From assembly GCF_900112605.1 (NCBI RefSeq), contig NZ_FOMJ01000002.1, forward strand, positions 1-64,000: a stretch of 64,000 nucleotides of DNA. The letters run 5' to 3'. The position numbers were made by a program, and so were the translations under genes. This DNA is from Thiohalospira halophila DSM 15071. GTDB lineage: Bacteria; Pseudomonadota; Gammaproteobacteria; Thiohalospirales; Thiohalospiraceae. Below the pieces are notes generated by a model. It had not been told where the DNA came from, did no database searches, and saw only the letters and a list, made by a program, of their open reading frames with translations. Shown here piece after piece: positions 62,322 to 64,000 of this stretch. Each line of letters begins with the position of its first letter. Position 1 is the stretch's first letter.

Positions 62322-63803
62322 TCACGGTAGCACCGCCGCGCGCCAGGCGTCGCCCTGGTCGAGCCAGCCGGCGGCGCTGGCGGCGTACTCGGCCGCCGGG
62401 GCCGCGGCCAGGGCCCAGCCGATCACCCCGACCACGAGCAGGGCCGCCGGCGCAAAGGCTGCCCGATCCACCCGGATCCCCGGCTCCGCCTCCGGCTCCA
62501 GCCGCCAGAAGACGATGGAGCCGGCCCGTGCGGCGGCGACGATCATCACCAGGCCCGTGGCCAGGACCACGGTCCAGATGGTCGCCTGCCAGGGGTGGTC
62601 CGCGGCCGCCTGCAGCAGCAGGACCTTGCCCAGGAAGCCGCCCAGCGGGGGCAGCCCCACCATGCCCACGGCGGCCGTCATGAACAGCAGTCCGGCGCCG
62701 CTCCCCAGGACTCCGGCCGGGCCGGCGCCGATGCGGTCCGAGCGGCTGCCGCGCGCCTCGGCGATGAGGCCGGCCAGCAGGAAGAGGGCGCCAGCGGCCC
62801 AGGTGGAGTGGACCAGGTAGTAGACGGCGGCGGTGAGGGCGTCGGCCCCGCCGATGCCGATGCCGATGAGCAGCGTCCCTACGGAGGCGATGACCAGCCG
62901 CGCGACCAGGGAGGCCAGCCGCGTGGCGCCCAGCGCCCCCAGCGCGCCGTGGGTCAGGGTGATCAGGCCCAGGACCAGGAGGCCGTCCTTCAGCAGCGGG
63001 TCCAGGCTCGCCGGGGCGCCCACGGCATCGGTGAGCCGCAGCAGGGCGTAGATCCCGACCTTAGTCATCACCGCGAACAGCGCCGCCACCGCCGGCGTGG
63101 CGGCGGTGTAGGCGCGGGTGAGCCAGAAGTGCAGCGGGATGAGGGCCGCCTTGAGGCCGAAGACCACCACCAGCAGCAGCACGGCCATGGCCGCCAGGCC
63201 GCCCTCGTCGGGCCCCAGTGTGGCCATGGCGCGGCCGGCGTCGGCCATGTTCAGGGTGCCGAGGCTGGCGTAGACCATGCCCAGGCCGATGAGGAAGACC
63301 GCCGAGCCGGCCAGGTTGAGGATGACGTAGTGGACCGCCGCCCGGCTCCGGCTCCCGCCGCCCCCGTGGATGAGCAGGCCGTAGGAGGCGATGAGGAGGA
63401 TCTCGAAGAAGACGAAGAGGTTGAACAGGTCGCCGGTGAGGAAGGCGCCGTTGAGCCCCATGAGCTGGAACTGGAACAGCGCGTGGAAGTTCAGCCCCCG
63501 ATCGTCATCGCCCCGGCTGGCGTGGAGCAGGGCGGCCAGCCCCAGAACGGCGGTGGTGGCCACCATGATCGCCGCCAGCGGATCGAGGATCAGCAGGATC
63601 CCGAAGGGGGCCGGCCAGTCGCCCAGGGCGTAGGTCATGGGCTCCCGCGCCGCCGGCAGCAGCCAGAAGAGGCTGGCCACCAGGGCCAGGGTGGCGCCGA
63701 TGCCGATGGCGCGCTGGGTGGCGATGTCCCGCGGATGCCAGGCCAGCAGCAGGAGCGCCCCGGCCAGCGGGATGAGGATGGGCGCGATGGGCAGGTGGTT
63801 CAT
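62322..63803 (-). CDS. mnhD: Na+/H+ antiporter subunit D (Mnh/Mrp)
   Basis: 493 residues, about 14 membrane segments, related to complex I subunits NuoL/M/N. Proton-conducting subunit features: FFEILLIASYGLLIHGG, the lysine region VFGLKAALIPLHFWLTRAYTAATPAVAALFAVMTKVG, and GLPPLGGFLGKVLLLQA. Overlaps mnhC by one base (TGATG). Confidence 0.95.
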   Translation of the reverse strand: MNHLPIAPILIPLAGALLLLAWHPRDIATQRAIGIGATLALVASLFWLLPAAREPMTYALGDWPAPFGILLILDPLAAIMVATTAVLGLAALLHASRGDDDRGLNFHALFQFQLMGLNGAFLTGDLFNLFVFFEILLIASYGLLIHGGGGSRSRAAVHYVILNLAGSAVFLIGLGMVYASLGTLNMADAGRAMATLGPDEGGLAAMAVLLLVVVFGLKAALIPLHFWLTRAYTAATPAVAALFAVMTKVGIYALLRLTDAVGAPASLDPLLKDGLLVLGLITLTHGALGALGATRLASLVARLVIASVGTLLIGIGIGGADALTAAVYYLVHSTWAAGALFLLAGLIAEARGSRSDRIGAGPAGVLGSGAGLLFMTAAVGMVGLPPLGGFLGKVLLLQAAADHPWQATIWTVVLATGLVMIVAAARAGSIVFWRLEPEAEPGIRVDRAAFAPAALLVVGVIGWALAAAPAAEYAASAAGWLDQGDAWRAAVLP

Positions 63804-64000
63804 CAGTCCTCCTCCCGGCCGTCGACGCGGTCACTGTCGTGGTCGCCGTAGGCGCGAATGGCGAGGATGACCAGGAAGGCGGTCATGCCGAAGCCGATGA
63901 CGATGGCCGTGAGGACCAGCGCCTGGGGCAGCGGGTCGGTGTAGGGGCCGTCGCCGTGGATGAGGGCCGGCGCATCCTCGGTGAGCCGCCCGGCGGCGAA
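63803..64000 (-). CDS. mnhC: Na+/H+ antiporter subunit C (Mnh/Mrp), C-terminal part
   Basis: The last 65 residues are visible, running off the window end. DPLPQALVLTAIVIGFGMTAF is the conserved MrpC/NuoK-like third helix with preceding loop; the tail is acidic (GDHDSDRVDGREED). Subunits A and B are expected just beyond the window. Confidence 0.93.
   Translation of the reverse strand, partial: FAAGRLTEDAPALIHGDGPYTDPLPQALVLTAIVIGFGMTAFLVILAIRAYGDHDSDRVDGREED

Noticed and set aside
1-64000. CRISPR array, complete insertion sequence or prophage
   Set aside because: No regularly spaced direct repeats, transposase, integrase or phage structural gene was seen on either strand.

Overview
The window (64 kb, very GC-rich) reads as a chromosome segment of a halophilic, sulphur-oxidising gammaproteobacterium, most like the Ectothiorhodospiraceae (Thiohalospira/Halorhodospira type). 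Support for this: an intact gammaproteobacterial S10-spc-alpha ribosomal block, a monoheme flavocytochrome c sulfide dehydrogenase (fccAB), an Mrp/Mnh-type Na+/H+ antiporter operon, an NhaC antiporter and a periplasmic rhodanese. The genus is an inference from gene content; no marker comparison was possible.

Layout. 1-14750: the 3' end of tuf, then rpsJ through rplQ with secY, rpmJ and rpoA, ending in a SAM-hydrolysing DUF62 enzyme that appears co-transcribed. 14813-17163: a translationally coupled cyclopropane-synthase-like methyltransferase and a geranylgeranyl-reductase-like flavoprotein. 17190-23535 (minus): prmA, a zinc-ribbon membrane protein, dusB, fis, purH, purD and an Hsp15-like RNA-binding protein. 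23700-25445: a chemoreceptor with a c-type haem sensor domain. 25555-28470 (minus): aroQ-accB-accC and a TlpA-type thioredoxin. 28556-33305: an exported repeat protein, then copA-cupredoxin-djlA. 33355-34300: rplM-rpsI and tRNA-Gln. 34551-36212 (minus): fccA-fccB. 36446-40976: a DAO-family flavoprotein, a small methyltransferase, a SUMF1-like protein, trmO and an archaeal-type SAM synthetase. 41059-42588: nhaC. 42879-47776 (minus): pilV-pilW-pilX-pilY1. 47907-49516: a thiO-like oxidase and a cysteine-poor Fur-family regulator. 49562-50735: tRNA-Thr, a Fic protein and an antiparallel 55-residue protein. 50957-56718: mgtE, a small membrane protein, rhodanese, a PrcB-like lipoprotein and a CBS-PAS-GGDEF-EAL protein. 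56736-64000 (minus): nadC, a P2-type cation ATPase, a tandem UspA protein and mnhC-D-E-F-G.

How parts work together. Salt and ion handling dominates (Mnh, NhaC, P2 ATPase, MgtE). Sulphur oxidation is represented by FccAB and probably the rhodanese. SAM metabolism recurs: an archaeal-type synthetase, a SAM hydrolase and several methyltransferases.

Most worth a second look: the Fic gene and its convergent, overlapping 55-residue partner. The partner carries an (S/T)xxxE segment like Fic antitoxins, and its own -10 box sits inside a near-perfect 24-bp palindrome. Others are the relic of a sigma-54 activator flanked by TTGCAA palindromes beside pilY1, the repeated TGACAGG array upstream of the DAO flavoprotein and fcc, and the CFA/flavoprotein pair. 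No CRISPR array, complete insertion sequence, prophage or rRNA gene was seen.
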